Below, in pieces: positions 17,161 through 25,848 of a DNA stretch of 64,000 nucleotides (position 1 is its first letter; each line of letters opens with the position of its first letter). Below the pieces are notes generated by a model. The model searched no databases, was not told the DNA's origin, and saw nothing but the letters and a program-made list of their open reading frames with translations. The DNA lies in assembly GCA_035547755.1 (NCBI GenBank), contig DASZUG010000056.1, forward strand, positions 32,525-96,524. Direction: 5' to 3'. The position numbers were made by a program, and so were the translations under genes. The DNA is from Mesorhizobium_L sp035547755 (GTDB lineage: Bacteria; Pseudomonadota; Alphaproteobacteria; Rhizobiales; Rhizobiaceae).

Positions 17161-18681
17161 ATGACCGAAATGCCGAGGATCGAGACGTTCGATGTCGAGC
17201 TTCCCGACGGAAGGCTGTTCGTCGGCGGCGAATGGGAAGAGGGGACGGGCGCGGAGATCACGTCGATCTTCCCCGCCGACGGCAGCGTCAACCGCGTGTT
17301 GCGCGGCGCTTCGCGTGAGGACGGGATGCGTGCCATCGAACGCGCCAAAAAGGCTGAGGCCGAACCCGCCTGGCGCAATCTGCGGCCGCATGAGCGCGCC
17401 CGCTATCTCTACGCCATCGCCGACGGCATCGAAGCCAATACCGAGCGTATCGCCCGCATCCAGACGCGCGATACCGGCAAGACTCTGCGCGAGACACGGG
17501 CGCTGGCCGCCTCGGCGGCCGGTACCTTCCGCTATTTCGGCGCCGCGCTCGAAACGGCGGACGAGGAACTGACCACCCGCCGGGGCGACGCGCTGACGCT
17601 TTCGGTCTACGAACCGCTCGGGCTGGTCGCCGCGATCACGCCGTGGAATTCGCCCATCGCGTCCGACGCGCAGAAGGTCGCCCCGGCACTTGCGGGAGGC
17701 AATGCCGTCCTCCTGAAGCCGGCCTCGTGGTCGCCGCTGGTCAGTCTTGAACTCGCCCGTATCGTCGAAGCGGCGGGCCTGCCCAAGGGGCTGTTCTCGG
17801 TCCTGCCGGGCGCGGGGCGCGAGATCGGCAACCTGCTGGTCGAACATCCGGATATCGCCCGGGTGAGCTTCACCGGCGGCACGGAGACGGGACGCAAGCT
17901 GGCGCGGCAGGCAGCGGAAAAGCTGATGCCGGTGTCGCTGGAACTCGGCGGCAAGTCGCCCACCATCGTCTTTGCCGACGCCGACATGGATCAAGCGCTG
18001 GCCGGCATCCTCTACGGCATCTTTTCTTCCAGCGGCCAAAGTTGCATCGCGGGCTCGCGCCTCTTCGTCGAGCGTTCGATATACGACGAATTCGTCGCAC
18101 GTCTGGTGCGGGCGACGAAGGCGCTGAAAGTCGGCCATCCGCACGACCCGGGAACGCAGGTCGCGCCGCTCGTCCATTTCGACCATCGCGACGCGGTCGC
18201 CGGCCATGTCGCGCGCGCGGTCGCGGAGGGGGCGGAGGTGCTCTGCGGCGGTTCCGCGCCCGGGGGCGAAGCCTATGCGAAGGGCGCCTATTATTTGCCG
18301 ACGATCCTTGCCGGCGTCCCGAACACGGCCCGTATCTGCCGCGAGGAAGTCTTCGGTCCCGTCCTCGTCGTCCTGCCTTTCGACGACGAAGCCGACCTCG
18401 TCCGGCAGGCCAACGACAATGATTACGGGCTTGCCTGCGGCATCTGGACGACGGATTTCCCGAAAAGCTGGCGCATCGCCCGCGCCATCACCACCGGCAC
18501 GGTGTGGATCAACACCTACAAGCAGTTCTCGATCTCGACGCCCTTCGGCGGCGAGAAAGACAGCGGCACCGGCCGCGAGAAGGGCCGCGCCGGCATCCGC
18601 GCCTACATGGCGCAGAAGGCAATCTATGTCGATCTTTCGGGCGCGCCGCTGCCCTGGGCCGCCCCGCAGGTGACGCCGTGA
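17161..18681 (+). CDS. NAD(P)-dependent aldehyde dehydrogenase
   Basis: A 506-residue ALDH-superfamily enzyme. The general base is in VSLELGGKSPT, the nucleophile cysteine in SSSGQSCIAGS, and the proline/asparagine motifs ITPWNSP and EVFGPVL are present. It could oxidise the aldehyde formed by the ThDP enzyme, or a muconate-semialdehyde-type product. The stop overlaps the reductase start (GTGA). Substrate specificity cannot be read from sequence. Confidence 0.92.
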   Translation: MTEMPRIETFDVELPDGRLFVGGEWEEGTGAEITSIFPADGSVNRVLRGASREDGMRAIERAKKAEAEPAWRNLRPHERARYLYAIADGIEANTERIARIQTRDTGKTLRETRALAASAAGTFRYFGAALETADEELTTRRGDALTLSVYEPLGLVAAITPWNSPIASDAQKVAPALAGGNAVLLKPASWSPLVSLELARIVEAAGLPKGLFSVLPGAGREIGNLLVEHPDIARVSFTGGTETGRKLARQAAEKLMPVSLELGGKSPTIVFADADMDQALAGILYGIFSSSGQSCIAGSRLFVERSIYDEFVARLVRATKALKVGHPHDPGTQVAPLVHFDHRDAVAGHVARAVAEGAEVLCGGSAPGGEAYAKGAYYLPTILAGVPNTARICREEVFGPVLVVLPFDDEADLVRQANDNDYGLACGIWTTDFPKSWRIARAITTGTVWINTYKQFSISTPFGGEKDSGTGREKGRAGIRAYMAQKAIYVDLSGAPLPWAAPQVTP

Positions 18682-19925
18682 ACCGTTCGGTCGCGATCAT
18701 CGGCGCCGGCCCTTCCGGCTGCTATCTGGCGCAGGCGCTGCTCAAGGCCGAACCGGAGCTTGCCGTTGATCTGGTCGACCGGCTGCCGGTGCCCTATGGG
18801 CTGGTGCGCTACGGCGTGGCGCCGGACCATCAGGGAACCAAGGCCGTCATAAGGCAGTTCGAGCGGCTGTTCGAGCGCCAGGGCGCGCATTTCTACGGTA
18901 ACGTCGCGGTCGACCGACTGCTGCTCGATAAGCTGCGCCAAGCCTATGACGCGGTGGTGCTGGCGGCGGGGCTTTCGAGCGACCGGCGACTCGGCATTCC
19001 GGGCGAGGACCTCGACGGGGTGATCCGCGCCGGCGAACTGACGCGGGCGCTCTACGACCATCCCGATGCTGCCCGGCTTCCGAAGCTTGGCCGCCATGTC
19101 GTGCTGATGGGAAACGGCAATGTCGCCATCGATCTCTTGCGGCTTCTCGCCAAGACGCCGGAGGAGCTTGCCGGTTCCGATCTGGGCCCCGAGGCGACCG
19201 ATTGGCTGGCCCGTTCGCCGGTCGAGGAGATCACCATCGTCGGCCGTTCACCGGCAGCAAAGGCGCGTTTCGACGCGGTCATGGTAAAGGAACTCGCCAG
19301 GCTCTCGGGCGTGACGATCAGCGTGGTCGATCCGGGAACGAGCGACGAGCCGGAGGGCGCGAAGAAGATCGAGGCGCTGGCAAGTCTCACCGCCGCACAA
19401 GGCGGACCGAAGCGTATCATTTTCCGCTTCGGCTTGACGCCGGTGGCGCTGGAAGGCGATGGCAGCCGTGTCGCCGCGGTCCGCTTCCGGGACAACGCGG
19501 GCATGGAATCGGCCCTTGCCTGCGATACTTTCCTGACGGCCATCGGTTTCGAGGCCGGGTCTGACGTCTTGCAACGCGATCATTTGCTCGGCGAGGCGTC
19601 CGATCCGGAAGCCGGCATTCTCGCCGAAGGTCTTTATACGGCCGGATGGTTCCGCCGTGGTCCGCGCGGCACGATCCCTGAGAACCGGACGGACGCGCAG
19701 GTGCTTGCCGCTCGCATCCTGGCCGATTTCGACAGAGCGCCGGCCGGCCGGAAAGCCGGGCGCGCCTTCCTCGCGAGCCGCCCCGCTATCGTCACCTATA
19801 CCGGCTGGCAGCGCATCGACGCGGCGGAACGCGCCGCCGCAGATCCCGACCGCTGCCGGCGCAAGATCGCGAGCCGCGCCGAAATGCTGCAACTGGCCGC
19901 AAGGATTGAGGAGCCTTTGGCATGA
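18678..19925 (+). CDS. Ferredoxin/adrenodoxin-type NADP reductase (FprA-like)
   Basis: About 415 residues from a GTG start overlapping the ALDH stop. The FAD motif is AIIGAGPSGCYLAQAL, followed by LPVPYGLVRYGVAPDHQGTK, the hallmark of adrenodoxin reductase/FprA enzymes. The NADP domain has LMGNGNVAIDLLRLL, and GWFRRGPRGTIPENRTDA near the C-terminus is also diagnostic. It would move electrons from NADPH to a small carrier. The next gene is a flavodoxin, so carrier and reductase are encoded as a pair for the Rieske oxygenase. Confidence 0.9.
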   Translation: MNRSVAIIGAGPSGCYLAQALLKAEPELAVDLVDRLPVPYGLVRYGVAPDHQGTKAVIRQFERLFERQGAHFYGNVAVDRLLLDKLRQAYDAVVLAAGLSSDRRLGIPGEDLDGVIRAGELTRALYDHPDAARLPKLGRHVVLMGNGNVAIDLLRLLAKTPEELAGSDLGPEATDWLARSPVEEITIVGRSPAAKARFDAVMVKELARLSGVTISVVDPGTSDEPEGAKKIEALASLTAAQGGPKRIIFRFGLTPVALEGDGSRVAAVRFRDNAGMESALACDTFLTAIGFEAGSDVLQRDHLLGEASDPEAGILAEGLYTAGWFRRGPRGTIPENRTDAQVLAARILADFDRAPAGRKAGRAFLASRPAIVTYTGWQRIDAAERAAADPDRCRRKIASRAEMLQLAARIEEPLA

Positions 19926-20389
19926 ATATCACCATCCTCTACGGAACCGAAACCGGCAATGCCGAGATGCTGGCCGAGGACATCGCCGGGGAACTCGAAG
20001 CCGAGCACGCGGTCAGCGTCGCCAATCTGTCGGATTTCGATCCGGTCGGTTTCGATCAGGGCTGCTTCTATCTCATGGTCTGCTCGACCTATGGCGACGG
20101 CGAACTGCCGGGTTCGGCCCAGCCCTTCGCGAAGGCGATGGAGGCGTCGGACGCGAAACTTGCCGGCATCCATTTCGCGGTCTTCGGCCTTGGTGACAGC
20201 GAATATGACGAGACCTTCAACGGCGGCAGCAAGCGGTTGGCGGAACTGATGCTCGCCCATGGCGCCGTGCAGGTCGGCGAGCGCGTGATCCATGACGCGT
20301 CGGGCAGCGACCTCGCCGAGGACCTTGCGTTCCCATGGGCTGCCGAGATGGTGGCGCTGGCGAGCGAGCGGATCGGGGAGGTGGCCTGA
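19922..20389 (+). CDS. Flavodoxin (MioC-like FMN electron carrier)
   Basis: A 155-residue flavodoxin. The FMN-phosphate loop TETGNAEM is at about residues 9-16, the 60s loop is CSTYGDGELPG and the 90s loop is FGLGDSEYDETFNGG. It is single-domain, as in MioC/YqcA-like proteins. It overlaps the reductase gene by four bases and the pentapeptide-repeat gene by one. The likely role is shuttling electrons from the FprA-like reductase to the Rieske oxygenase in place of a ferredoxin; this is inferred from the operon. Confidence 0.9.
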   Translation: MNITILYGTETGNAEMLAEDIAGELEAEHAVSVANLSDFDPVGFDQGCFYLMVCSTYGDGELPGSAQPFAKAMEASDAKLAGIHFAVFGLGDSEYDETFNGGSKRLAELMLAHGAVQVGERVIHDASGSDLAEDLAFPWAAEMVALASERIGEVA

Positions 20390-20988
20390 TGAAGGCGGCG
20401 GAAATTCGTGCCCGGCTGGCTGTGCCGTGGCGGCACGGCGATTGCGTCGACTTCGCCGGGATCGTCTGCGAGGATCGCCTCGACCTGACGGGCCTGTCCT
20501 TGACGGGAGCCGATTTCACCGGTGCGCGGTTTCCTCATGGTATCGTCGCACTCGGGGCACGGTTTCGGGGGGTGAGCTGGTTCCGTAACGCCGTGATCGA
20601 AGAGGCGGCGGATTTCACACAGGCCTGTTTCTTCAACGACGCCCGGTTCGAGGGGACTTGCTTTCGCGCTCCCGCCGGCTTTTCGCGTGCCGAATTCCGC
20701 GGCACCGGCAGTTTCGATGATTGCCGGCTGGAAGCAGGCGGCGACTTTTCCGGCGCGGTATCCTACGGCAATTTTTCGATCGCGCGGATGGAGGCGGATG
20801 CGCCGCTCACTTTCCGCAAGGCGGAGTGGCTCGGAGGATTGTGGTGCGCCGGGGCTCGGCTGCCCGTGAGCGTCGATTTCGGGGAAACCCAGATCCATGG
20901 GCGGCTCTGGCTGCGCGATGCGCAGCGCGGCGCGGAAGCGTTGCGGCCGGCCGCCTTCGGCATGGCCTTCGGCTACATTTATGGATGA
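20389..20988 (+). CDS. Pentapeptide-repeat-like protein
   Basis: A 199-residue protein. From about residue 18 to 165 it shows five-residue repeats with a central Phe or Leu (ADFTGARF, ADFTQACFFNDARF, AEFRGTGSFDDCRL, GDFSGAV), the signature of a right-handed quadrilateral beta-helix. The repeats are irregular and interrupted near residue 105. It overlaps the flavodoxin gene (TGATG). The role in this pathway is unknown. It may be a scaffold or DNA-mimic-type protein, but nothing here proves that. Confidence 0.72.
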   Translation: MKAAEIRARLAVPWRHGDCVDFAGIVCEDRLDLTGLSLTGADFTGARFPHGIVALGARFRGVSWFRNAVIEEAADFTQACFFNDARFEGTCFRAPAGFSRAEFRGTGSFDDCRLEAGGDFSGAVSYGNFSIARMEADAPLTFRKAEWLGGLWCAGARLPVSVDFGETQIHGRLWLRDAQRGAEALRPAAFGMAFGYIYG

Positions 20989-21042
20989 GCCGGCTAAGGA
21001 TTGCGAGATTCGAATGACGGACCATTCCGGAGGGGAAAGAAC

Positions 21043-22200
21043 ATGCCGTTGAAAGTGGCGATTTCCGGCGGCGGTGTCGGCGGCATGGCGGCTGCGATCG
21101 CGTTCATGGCGCAAGGCCACGACGTGTCGATCCATGAGCAGGCGCGCGGCTACCAGAGGGTCGGCGCCGACGTCAACCTGACTCCCAACGCCGTCAGGGC
21201 GCTCGACGGGCTGGGCATCGGTGCATCGTTGCGTGAAACGGCGGCCCGGCCGGCCTTCCGCATCAGCCGCATGTGGGACACGGGCGAGGAGACCTCGCGC
21301 CTGCCGATGAGCGCCGCGGCGGAGGCGAAATACGGTGCGCCGCAGCTGACGATCCACAGGGCGGATCTGCTCGACGCGCTCCACCGAAAGGTATGCGACC
21401 GGCACATCCATCTCGGCCGCAAAGTTACCGGTGCTGCAATCGGCGCAGAGGGCGCCGCGTTGCATTTCGCCGACGGCTCCGGCGTTCCCGCCGATCTCGT
21501 GATCGGCGCCGACGGAATCCATTCGCCGGTGCGGCATTCACTCTTCGGACCGGACGAACCGCGCTATACGGGACTCGTCTCCTGGCGTGCCGTCGTACCG
21601 CGCAAACGGGTCGAGGGGCTGCCCAATCTCGACAGCTTCACCAAATGGTGGGGACCGACGCCCGAGCGCCAGATCGTGACGTTTCCGCTCAGCCGGGGCA
21701 GCGAGATCTTCGTCTTCGCCACGACGCCGCAGGAAAACTGGACCGAGGAAGGATGGACCCTCGTCGGCGATGTCGCGGAACTGCGCACCGCCTTTGCCGA
21801 TTTCCACCCTGAAGCGCGGGCGCTCCTCGACGCTTGCGAAGAGGTCACGCGCTCGGCGCTGCATGTGCGTTCGCCGATGCAGGCATGGGCCAGCGGTGGC
21901 GCCGTGCTTCTGGGCGACGCGGCGCATCCCATGGTACCCTTCATGGCGCAGGGGGCCTGCATGGCGATCGAGGATGCCGTCGTTCTGGCGCGCGCGCTCG
22001 AAGGAGCAAGCAAGGCAGGCGTCGCCAACGCGCTCAGGCGTTATGAGGCGGCCCGCATCCCAAGGACAAGCCGCGTGCAGGAGGGTTCGCTCGCCAATGA
22101 ATGGCTGAAACAGGGCGGCAATGCGGATTGGGTCTATGGCTATGACGCATGGTCCGCGCCGCTCGCCGAAGTCGTGCCCGAAGAAAAAATAAGAGCCTGA
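21043..22200 (+). CDS. FAD-dependent aromatic monooxygenase (salicylate hydroxylase-like)
   Basis: A 385-residue class A flavoprotein hydroxylase starting at the ATG after GGAGGGG. The FAD GxGxxG motif is SGGGVGGMAAAIAF, the middle DG motif is LVIGADGIHSPVR, and the GD motif is LLGDAAHPMVPFMAQG. The closest named relatives by pattern are salicylate 1-hydroxylase and 6-hydroxynicotinate 3-monooxygenase, some of which decarboxylate while hydroxylating. It ends operon 1, 54 bases after the pentapeptide-repeat gene, and faces the convergent IclR gene. Confidence 0.88.
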   Translation: MPLKVAISGGGVGGMAAAIAFMAQGHDVSIHEQARGYQRVGADVNLTPNAVRALDGLGIGASLRETAARPAFRISRMWDTGEETSRLPMSAAAEAKYGAPQLTIHRADLLDALHRKVCDRHIHLGRKVTGAAIGAEGAALHFADGSGVPADLVIGADGIHSPVRHSLFGPDEPRYTGLVSWRAVVPRKRVEGLPNLDSFTKWWGPTPERQIVTFPLSRGSEIFVFATTPQENWTEEGWTLVGDVAELRTAFADFHPEARALLDACEEVTRSALHVRSPMQAWASGGAVLLGDAAHPMVPFMAQGACMAIEDAVVLARALEGASKAGVANALRRYEAARIPRTSRVQEGSLANEWLKQGGNADWVYGYDAWSAPLAEVVPEEKIRA

Positions 22201-22209
22201 GCGGGTGGT

Positions 22210-23022
22210 TTACATCTGGTCGGAAGCCCAGCCGCGATAGCCGAGCGCTTCGGAGATTCCCCGCGCCGCCTCGCGCAGCGCGCGTTCGATCTCACCTAGT
22301 TGGGGGTTGCCCGCTTCGAAGACACTCGCATGCCCGGTGACATTGATCGCAGCCACGGCCTTGCCCTGATAGTCGTAGACCGGCACCGCCGCCGAACCGA
22401 TCTCGGGTTCGAAATTCGCCATGCTCCAGGCGATCCCACCGGCGCGGTCCTCGGCAAGCTGTGCTTCCAGTTCGGGCAGGCTCGTCCGCGTCTTGGCGGT
22501 GAAGGCGGGAAGTTCGGCATCGGCGTAGAGCGAACGAAGAGCTTCGCGCGGCAATTGCGCCAACAGGATGCGGCCCATCGTCGTCGCATGGGCGGGCAGA
22601 TGCGTGCCTTCGCGTACATTGCTCGCCAGATGCGAGTTGGGCGTCTGGCGGACCAGATAGACGATTTCGCGGCCTTCAAGGACGCCGAGATGGGAGGAAA
22701 GGTTGAGCCGGCGGACGAGTTCGGAGAGGAACGGCCGCGAGACCTGGACGACCCCGCGTTCGTTGAGCGCCTCATAGGCGAGCGCGATCAGGCCGGTACC
22801 GAGCCGGTAGCCGTCGCCATCGGCGATCTCCTCGATCATTCCCTCATCGCGGAGGGTGGCGATCAGCCGGATCAGCGTCGTGCGGTTGATGCCAAGCGCC
22901 TTCGACGCCTTGCTCATGCTGCGGCAACGGTTGCCGGCTGCGACATAGCGCAGGACGGCTATGGCGCGGATGACCGGAGGGACGGAATAGGTGGGGTCGG
23001 AGCGTCCGGCCTCTTGATCCAA
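22210..23022 (-). CDS. IclR family transcriptional regulator
   Basis: A 270-residue regulator starting at TTG with AAAGGG upstream. The winged HTH is near residues 20-65 (SMSKASKALGINRTTLIRL). The effector domain shows NLSSHLGVLEGREIVYLV, LPAHATTMGRILLAQL and SAAVPVYDYQGKAVAAINV. It ends ten bases from the convergent FAD monooxygenase gene. An operator-like sequence in its own promoter resembles the palindrome at the start of operon 1, so it is a good candidate for that operon's regulator. Confidence 0.9.
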   Translation of the reverse strand: MDQEAGRSDPTYSVPPVIRAIAVLRYVAAGNRCRSMSKASKALGINRTTLIRLIATLRDEGMIEEIADGDGYRLGTGLIALAYEALNERGVVQVSRPFLSELVRRLNLSSHLGVLEGREIVYLVRQTPNSHLASNVREGTHLPAHATTMGRILLAQLPREALRSLYADAELPAFTAKTRTSLPELEAQLAEDRAGGIAWSMANFEPEIGSAAVPVYDYQGKAVAAINVTGHASVFEAGNPQLGEIERALREAARGISEALGYRGWASDQM

Positions 23023-23361
23023 CGGGTGCCCTTTGCCTGCGCAGATTCATTTCACATGCGAACGTATTGCTCAATATAGAACATACAGGCAGGGTTGCAA
23101 TCGATTCTCCAGCGGGCGCCCGCCAGCAGAAAATCCTCTTCGATTTCGCCAAGCGCGGCGCGGAGATCATCACACCGCTTTACGCCGCATTCGAACTCGC
23201 CGGCAAGCTACGGCTCGGGCGCGGCGGAATATGTCATCAGCAGCCTCGCCTATACAAGTACGCGCCGCGACATGGGCGAGGCTGCGGTCATCGAAAGGGA
23301 GCAAGCGTTCCAGTGGCCGCATCGAGCCAGGCGGGAGAGGCATGCGGCCGAGACAAATGTC
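23023..23361. other. Intergenic region between IclR promoter and the distal Liv binding-protein gene
   Basis: Beyond the operator at 23069-23082 I see no intact gene. Around 23110-23330 the plus strand has short protein-like runs in two different frames (DFAKRGAEIITPLYAAFELA, then AAEYVISSLAYTSTRRDMG). These could be a decayed, frameshifted gene, but I recognise no family. Confidence 0.4.
23069..23082. promoter_or_regulatory. Candidate IclR operator in its own promoter
   Basis: On the minus strand this reads GTTCTATATTGAGC, an imperfect palindrome with the same arms (GTTC...GARC), length and AT-rich centre as GTTCATATATGAAC at 7321-7334. It lies about 47 bases upstream of the IclR start, suited to autoregulation. 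Confidence 0.45.
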
Positions 23362-24558
23362 TTACTCGGTCGTTTTCATCTTGCATTGCGCGGCATAGAC
23401 GTCGCCATGATCCGTCAGGACCTTCTTCTCGGTCTTGAGCATCATCTTGCCGTCTGGGCCCTTCACGGCTGTCAGCGCATACCAGTCCTGAATCGGATTC
23501 TGGTTGGGGCCGAACTTGAATTTGCCGCGCACGGTGGGAATGTCGGAAGTCAGCAGGGCCTTGCGGAAGGCTGCGGTGTCGGCGCCGCCTTTCGGGTCCT
23601 TCTCCAGCCCGACGCCGAACAGCAGCGCCGCGTCATAGCCCTGCGCGGCATAATAGGTGATCGGCCGGTCGCCATATTTGGCCTTCCACGCCGCGACGAA
23701 AGTCTTGTTGACGGGATTGTCGAAATCGGAATTCCAGTGGCTGGTCACTTGCACGCCGCTAGCCGCGTCGCCGACCGCCTGCACGATCGCCTGGTCGAGC
23801 GAGGCGGGATGCACGACCATCGGGATGTTTCCGAGCCCCGCCTGCTTGTACTGGCGCATGAAGGCGATGCCCATGCCGCCCGGCTCGAACTCGTAAACCA
23901 TGTCGGGTTTGGCCGAGCGGATCTGCGCCATCTCGGCGGCGAAGTCGGTCTGGCCGAGGTTCGTATAGAGTTCGCCGACGATCTTGCCCTTGTAGAAGCG
24001 CTTGAAGGCGATCATCGTCTCCTTGCCGGCCTGGTAGTTCGGCGCGACCAGGAACGCCGTCTTGTAGCCGAGCGATTGCGCCAGCGCGCCGGCGCTCTCG
24101 CCCTGGCTGTCGTCCTGCCATGAACTGACGAAATAATTGGGATTGCAGTCCTTGCCGGCGAAAGTGGAGGAGGAGGTGTTGGCGCTGATATAGATGGCGC
24201 CGGCATCGAGGATCTCCGGCACGGCGGCGAAGGCGACATTGGCGAACACCACGCCGGTGAAAAGCTTGATGCCGTCATCCAGCATCTTGTCGGCGATCTG
24301 CTTGGCGTTGCCCGGCTTCAGGCCGTCGTCCTGCGTCACCAGTTCGACCGGCTGGCCGCCGAGCTTGCCCTTGTTCTGGTCGATGGCGAGTTGGAAACCG
24401 TCGCGGATGTCCTGGCCGAGATAGCCGGCCGGACCCGACAGAGTGGTGATCATGCCGATCTTGAGAGGTTCCGCCCGGGCCGCGCCATTGGCAGACAGCA
24501 TCAGGACGGCAGCCGAAATTATGCTGATGGAAGCAGACAAAAGATGCTTGTAACCCAT
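23362..24558 (-). CDS. Liv-type ABC substrate-binding protein (first paralogue)
   Basis: A 398-residue type I periplasmic binding protein. The start at 24558 follows GGGGAA and gives a Sec signal peptide (MGYKHLLSASISIISA..., cleavage after ARA). The mature protein begins EPLKIGMITTLSGPAGYLGQ and continues through LFTGVVFANVA and YKTAFLVAPNYQAG. It is strikingly similar to the binding protein at 30386-31552. No permease is encoded beside it, so it probably feeds the LivHMGF complex at 31.6-35.0 kb. Confidence 0.9.
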   Translation of the reverse strand: MGYKHLLSASISIISAAVLMLSANGAARAEPLKIGMITTLSGPAGYLGQDIRDGFQLAIDQNKGKLGGQPVELVTQDDGLKPGNAKQIADKMLDDGIKLFTGVVFANVAFAAVPEILDAGAIYISANTSSSTFAGKDCNPNYFVSSWQDDSQGESAGALAQSLGYKTAFLVAPNYQAGKETMIAFKRFYKGKIVGELYTNLGQTDFAAEMAQIRSAKPDMVYEFEPGGMGIAFMRQYKQAGLGNIPMVVHPASLDQAIVQAVGDAASGVQVTSHWNSDFDNPVNKTFVAAWKAKYGDRPITYYAAQGYDAALLFGVGLEKDPKGGADTAAFRKALLTSDIPTVRGKFKFGPNQNPIQDWYALTAVKGPDGKMMLKTEKKVLTDHGDVYAAQCKMKTTE

Positions 24559-24812
24559 CGGTTGTGTTCCCCTGGTTGCGGATTCTCGGTTCGCTTCGGT
24601 AGAGGACAAATCAACGCCCATCGTCAGGGAAACGGAATTTCCCGGGCGATCCATCGCGGCCGTGCCGCGCTTGCGATGCGTGAAGGATGATCCTCCCTAG
24701 ACGCTCCTTGGCCGAAGCCTTGCTTCAATCCGCAACCCAGTAAATGGAAAACTTGTCATCCAGTTATGAGGGAGCGGAATAGCGGCCGCCCTAATATTGA
24801 GCGTGCGTTATG

Positions 24813-25751
24813 TCACGAGAGCGCGGCCGCCGCCGCCCGAAGGGTCTCCAGGAACACTTCCGCCGCTGGCGACAGACGCGTATTGGCATGCGTGGTGATG
24901 CCGATCAACGCGGCGGTTGCGCGGAGCGTGACCGGCAGGATGACGATGCCGCCGAGCGAAGCTTCCTGGCGCGCGACCTGCGCCGGGAAGACGCCGAGAT
25001 AATCGGCCGCGCGCAGCAATTGCCGGTTGGTCAGGAGGGATACCGAATCGACGGCATGGACGGGCGGTTCGAGCCCTTCCTCAAGAAAGGCGATATCGAT
25101 CTGGCGTCGCATATTCGTCTCGGGCGGCGGCAGTATCCATTCCCATTCGGTCAGTTCCGCGAGACTGAGATGCTTGCGCTCGGTCAGCGGATGACCGTGG
25201 CGGGCGACGACGCAGGCGAAATCCTCCGTCAGCACCTCCTGCTTTAGACTGAGAACTTCCCGACGTTCCGACAGCCGCCCGATGACAAGATCGAGTTCGC
25301 CTGCCCTGAGCGCCGGGATCAGCACGTCATCGGTGCCTTCCACCACCTTCACCACCAGCTTGGGACGCTCCCGGCGCAGCTGCGCTATCGCGTTGGGCAG
25401 CAATTCGGCCGAAGCGGCGAGAAGGGTGCCGATCGCCACCCGACCGCCCTTGCCGTCGCGGAGATCGGCCAGATGCTCCTCCGCATGGGCAAGCTGCGTC
25501 AGCACCAGCCGCGCGTGCTCCGCCAGCGTATCGCCGAAAAGCGTCGGTGCCACGCCGCGATTGGTGCGGTCGAACAGACGCGCGCGGGTGATCGCCTCCA
25601 CCTCTTGCAATGCCTTGGTGACGGCGGATTGCGTCATGTTCAGGCGCTTCGCCGCGCGCACGAGATTCCCCTCCTCCGTGATCGCCACCACCATGCGCAA
25701 ATGGCGCATGGTCAGCTGGCTGGTAAGGGGTTTGGTTCGTGGATTGGTCAT
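24813..25751 (-). CDS. LysR family regulator, GbpR/PcaQ-like
   Basis: A 312-residue LTTR. The HTH is at about residues 30-50 (NLVRAAKRLNMTQSAVTKAL), followed by ARLFDRTNRGVAPTLFG, wording typical of the GbpR subgroup that includes PcaQ and galactose-binding-protein regulators. The effector domain has the usual VAIGTLLAASAELLP and DLVIGRLSER segments. It diverges from the FAD monooxygenase gene with a 97-base shared promoter containing a palindrome, so it likely activates operon 2 in response to a pathway compound. Confidence 0.9.
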   Translation of the reverse strand: MTNPRTKPLTSQLTMRHLRMVVAITEEGNLVRAAKRLNMTQSAVTKALQEVEAITRARLFDRTNRGVAPTLFGDTLAEHARLVLTQLAHAEEHLADLRDGKGGRVAIGTLLAASAELLPNAIAQLRRERPKLVVKVVEGTDDVLIPALRAGELDLVIGRLSERREVLSLKQEVLTEDFACVVARHGHPLTERKHLSLAELTEWEWILPPPETNMRRQIDIAFLEEGLEPPVHAVDSVSLLTNRQLLRAADYLGVFPAQVARQEASLGGIVILPVTLRATAALIGITTHANTRLSPAAEVFLETLRAAAAALS

Positions 25752-25758
25752 GCCATCT

Positions 25759-25785
25759 GATATTCCATTTAATCATAGAAATATC
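25759..25785. promoter_or_regulatory. Candidate LysR binding site in the LysR/operon 2 promoter
   Basis: Arms GATATTCC (25759-25766) and GAAATATC (25778-25785) form an inverted repeat matching at seven of eight positions, with an AT-rich 11-base centre containing TTTAATCAT. Position and spacing suit the recognition site of an LTTR in a divergent promoter. Confidence 0.5.
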
Positions 25786-25848
25786 CAGAAAATTCACTTG
25801 CAAGAATTTCCATTGACTGAAAACTTTCGAATTGGAGGCAAGACACGA

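Noticed and set aside
23110..23340. Protein-like runs in two frames upstream of the second IclR gene, considered as a frameshifted pseudogene.
   Set aside because: No family could be recognised and the runs are short, so it is noted only as an intergenic remark.
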